Shown here: one piece after another, positions 57,432 through 64,000 of the stretch | Numbering within the stretch: the first letter of the stretch is position 1 | How the letters are laid out: every line of letters begins with the position of its first letter | Assembly (NCBI RefSeq): GCF_001595985.1 | Contig: NZ_LOJJ01000001.1 | Span: 186,001-250,000, forward strand | Source of the DNA: Polynucleobacter sinensis | GTDB lineage: Bacteria > Pseudomonadota > Gammaproteobacteria > Burkholderiales > Burkholderiaceae | DNA length: 64,000 nt | Direction: 5' to 3' | Made by a program: the position numbers and the translations under genes | The notes under the pieces: model-generated | Databases searched by the model: none | Told to the model about the DNA's origin: nothing | The model's input: only the letters and a program-made list of their open reading frames with translations

Positions 57432-58133
57432 ATGACTAAGTTATCTAAACGTTTAAAAGCGATTGAATCTAAGGTAGACCGCAACAAATTTTATGCATTG
57501 GAAGATGCATTGAATCTGGTTAAAGAGTGTGCAACTGCCAAGTTCGATGAGTCTATCGACGTAGCTGTTCAGTTGGGTATTGATGCTAAGAAATCTGACC
57601 AGGTTGTGCGTGGCGCAGTAGTGCTCCCAGCTGGTACTGGTAAGCATGTTCGTGTGGCTGTTTTTGCACAAGGCGAGAAGGCTGAACAAGCTAAAGCCGC
57701 TGGCGCTGAAATTGTTGGCATGGAAGATCTTGCTGAGCAAATTAAAGGCGGCAAAATTGATTTTGATGTGTTGATCGCATCTCCAGACACAATGAAGATT
57801 GTTGGTACTTTAGGCCAAGTATTGGGCCCACGTGGTTTGATGCCAAATCCAAAAGTAGGAACTGTTACGCCCGATGTAGCAACTGCAGTTAAGAATGCTA
57901 AGGCTGGTCAGGTTCAGTTTCGTGTCGACAAAGCAGGTATCGTGCATGCAAGTATTGGTCGTCGTTCATTCGAGCCGGCTGCATTGAAATCTAATTTGCT
58001 GGCATTGCTTGAGGCTTTGAACAAAGCTAAGCCGCCTGCATCTAAGGGTGTTTATTTAAAGAAGGTTGCCGTAAGCAGCACCATGGGTGCAGGCGTACGT
58101 GTAGACCAAGCATCGATACAAGCGGCTCAGTAA
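57432..58133 (+). CDS. rplA: 50S ribosomal protein L1
   Basis: L1 forms the ribosomal L1 stalk and is the likely translational repressor of rplK-rplA. The 233-residue protein has the conserved [12 protein letters not shown] and [15 protein letters not shown] segments. It ends the rplKA pair; a 248-base leader with regulatory hairpins separates it from rplJ. Confidence 0.98.
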   Translation: MTKLSKRLKAIESKVDRNKFYALEDALNLVKECATAKFDESIDVAVQLGIDAKKSDQVVRGAVVLPAGTGKHVRVAVFAQGEKAEQAKAAGAEIVGMEDLAEQIKGGKIDFDVLIASPDTMKIVGTLGQVLGPRGLMPNPKVGTVTPDVATAVKNAKAGQVQFRVDKAGIVHASIGRRSFEPAALKSNLLALLEALNKAKPPASKGVYLKKVAVSSTMGAGVRVDQASIQAAQ

Positions 58134-58381
58134 AAAGAAATAAAACCGCTTGTAGCAAAAAGAACTTTGGGTCGACTCCCGCTCTTTGAGTGAGAGTCGA
58201 ACATCAAAGACCGTTGGTGGATGAATTTGCTTGTTGAGAAATGAGTTCTTAATTATTACGAAAGTAATGGCCAGCGCAGATGGCGACCCTGAAAAGATTT
58301 CACAAGAGACTCTTGTGACAAATGATCAGACGCTGGTGTGTAACCCCAACTGGGAACAGTTGGTTTTTTAGGAGTTAAACC
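58134..58381 (+). promoter_or_regulatory. rplJ (L10) leader with attenuator-like hairpin
   Basis: The leader has an upstream TCGACTC/GAGTCGA hairpin (58172-58200). A long L10-leader-like fold pairs CCAGCG (58271-58276) with CGCTGG (58332-58337) around an inner TCACAAG/CTTGTGA hairpin (58300-58318). At 58347-58370 a perfect 7-bp stem with GGAA loop runs into six T residues, an intrinsic-terminator shape just before the AGGAG site of rplJ. L10/L12 binding to the leader is the known control in this family. Confidence 0.7.
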
Positions 58382-59020
58382 GTGCCTTTGAATGTACAAG
58401 ACAAAAAAGCGATTGTTGCTGATGTCGGCGCTCAATTGGCTGGAGCTCAAACAGTCGTGCTCGCTGAATACCGCGGTATTCCAGTAGAGCAGTTGACAAA
58501 GCTACGTGCTAGCGCACGTGACCAAGGTGTATATCTTCGTGTTTTGAAGAACACATTGGCACGCCGTGCTGCACAAGGCACACAGTTTGAGCCTCTTGCT
58601 GATTCGATGGTTGGCCCCTTGATCTACGGCATTTCTGCTGATCCGATTGCTTCGGCAAAAGTATTGCAGAACTTTGCTAAGACTCAAGACCTGCTAGTCA
58701 TTAAAGCTGGCTTATATAACGGCAAGTTGTTAGATGTTGCGGGCGTAAAAGCTTTGGCAACAATTCCAAGCCGCGACGAGTTGTTATCTCAGTTGTTAGG
58801 TGTGATGTTGGCACCAGTTTCTGCGATGGCTCGCGTATTGGGCGCAGTAGCAGCACAAAAGGCAGCTGGAGCACCCGCTCCCGCAGCAGCACCTGCAGTT
58901 GAAGCAGCAGCCCCAGCAGAAGTAGTTGCTGAAGCCGCCGCTCCAGAGGCAGCCGCTGAGCCTGCAGCCGCAGCCCCAGAAGCTGGAACAGAAGCAAACG
59001 AAACCCCTGCCGCTGAATAA
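58382..59020 (+). CDS. rplJ: 50S ribosomal protein L10
   Basis: L10 anchors L7/L12 dimers at the stalk and with them autoregulates this operon. The core (about 1-160) is normal, with [16 protein letters not shown] and [10 protein letters not shown]. The C-terminus carries an unusual extension of about 50 residues rich in Ala, Pro and Glu, giving 212 residues against about 165 in E. coli. The start is GTG at 58382 behind AGGAG. Confidence 0.96.
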   Translation: MPLNVQDKKAIVADVGAQLAGAQTVVLAEYRGIPVEQLTKLRASARDQGVYLRVLKNTLARRAAQGTQFEPLADSMVGPLIYGISADPIASAKVLQNFAKTQDLLVIKAGLYNGKLLDVAGVKALATIPSRDELLSQLLGVMLAPVSAMARVLGAVAAQKAAGAPAPAAAPAVEAAAPAEVVAEAAAPEAAAEPAAAAPEAGTEANETPAAE

Positions 59021-59056
59021 GCGACAGATTAACTATTTAAGTATTAGGAGCTAAAA

Positions 59057-59434
59057 ATGGCGATTACTAAAGAAGAAATCATTGAAGCAGTAGGTAGCAT
59101 GTCCGTTATGGATTTGAACGATTTAGTTAAAGCGTTCGAAGAGAAGTTTGGCGTTTCAGCTGCAGCGATGGCTGTTGCTGGTCCTGCTGGTGCTGGTGGT
59201 GGCGATGCTGGCGGCGCAGAGCAAACAGAATTCACTGTTAACTTGCTCGAAGCTGGCGCAAACAAGGTTTCAGTAATTAAGGCAGTTCGCGAAATTACTG
59301 GTCTTGGCTTGAAGGAAGCTAAGGACTTGGTTGATGGCGCACCGAAGCCAATCAAAGAAGCTGTTGACAAGAAAACTGCTGAAGAAGCTAAGAAGAAGCT
59401 TGAAGAAGCTGGCGCTAAAGCAGAACTCAAGTAA
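59057..59434 (+). CDS. rplL: 50S ribosomal protein L7/L12
   Basis: L7/L12 recruits translation GTPases. The 125-residue protein has the N-terminal dimerisation region, a Gly/Ala hinge (about 35-55) and the C-terminal domain with [25 protein letters not shown] lies seven bases before the ATG. A hairpin-rich gap separates it from rpoB. Confidence 0.98.
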   Translation: MAITKEEIIEAVGSMSVMDLNDLVKAFEEKFGVSAAAMAVAGPAGAGGGDAGGAEQTEFTVNLLEAGANKVSVIKAVREITGLGLKEAKDLVDGAPKPIKEAVDKKTAEEAKKKLEEAGAKAELK

Positions 59435-59661
59435 TACAAACTTAGTTAGCGCTCCTCAAAAAGGGGTGCTAGCCCTGTTGGGTTTGACCATTAGTGGTCA
59501 AACCCGATTTCATTTCTGATTGAAATCGGGTTTGCCTTCTGATACGACTGCAGAATGCAAGTTTGGTCGGACACTAAGTCTATCTGATTTAGTGTTGTCC
59601 GCCAGTGGTTGGTAGTGGCCAACCGCCAAATCTTTGTACAGTCGCTGAATTCGGAGATGAA
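59435..59661 (+). promoter_or_regulatory. rplL-rpoB attenuator and processing region
   Basis: This gap holds two mutually exclusive hairpins: 59480-59490 with 59495-59505 (11 perfect bp), and 59500-59512 with 59521-59533 (13 bp). They share the AAACCC segment at 59500-59505. A further stem-bulge pairs 59568-59577 with 59589-59601. In E. coli the same gap contains an attenuator and an RNase III site that set rpoBC level. Confidence 0.7.

Positions 59662-64000
<4,339 letters not shown>

Noticed and set aside
59044..59439. 131-codon frame antisense to rplL
   Set aside because: It is Ser/Ala-rich only because it is the reverse of the Ala/Lys-rich rplL; no independent support.

Overview
The window is a 64 kb piece of a betaproteobacterial chromosome. 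Protein sequences, moderate GC content and gene order all point to the family Burkholderiaceae, most probably a freshwater Polynucleobacter. This assignment comes from recognising protein families and synteny by eye; no search was run. The window spans the chromosomal origin: genes to the left of about 15.6 kb are mostly on the minus strand, genes to the right mostly on the plus strand, and DnaA boxes lie on both sides of dnaA.

Left arm (1-15.6 kb). A minus-strand string reads def-fmt-htpX-rsmB-DUF4390-NtrY-type kinase (cut by the window edge). A short plus-strand pair follows, a compact dprA and a type IA topoisomerase (topB). Next on the minus strand are an MnmC-type FAD oxidoreductase, GTP-dependent PEP carboxykinase and the classic rpmH-rnpA-yidD-yidC-mnmE string beside the origin.

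Origin and right arm (15.6-48.5 kb). dnaA, dnaN and gyrB are followed by a SET-domain protein methyltransferase whose start overlaps the gyrB stop, and a DUF3717 protein. A complete LIV-type ABC transporter comes next. The mnmG-rsmG-parA-parB partition locus carries two perfect parS sites, one inside mnmG. The complete ATP synthase operon atpIBEFHAGDC runs into hemE through a terminator-like hairpin. Then come priA, an orphan gcvH, a metallo-beta-lactamase hydrolase, a zinc ribbon protein, a fatty acid desaturase, tRNA-Arg, two c-type cytochromes, rsmI, diaA, a BON lipoprotein (DolP type) and a GNAT acetyltransferase.

Expression-machinery block (48.5-64 kb). A full rRNA operon (16S-tRNA-Ile-tRNA-Ala-23S-5S) with a near-consensus promoter leads into tRNA-Tyr, -Gly and -Thr, tuf, tRNA-Trp, secE, nusG, rplKAJL, rpoB and the start of rpoC. 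Leaders before rplJ and rpoB contain strong hairpins that look like attenuators.

Most of the window is core housekeeping. I see no prophage, insertion sequence, CRISPR array or defence island. The unusual points are structural: a 175-base antisense overlap of topB and mnmC, the hemE start codon inside the atp terminator loop, a DnaA-box and dyad cluster upstream of priA, the eukaryote-like SET methyltransferase coupled to gyrB, a Walker A lysine-to-arginine change in LivF, and a perfect 22-bp palindrome across two convergent stop codons.
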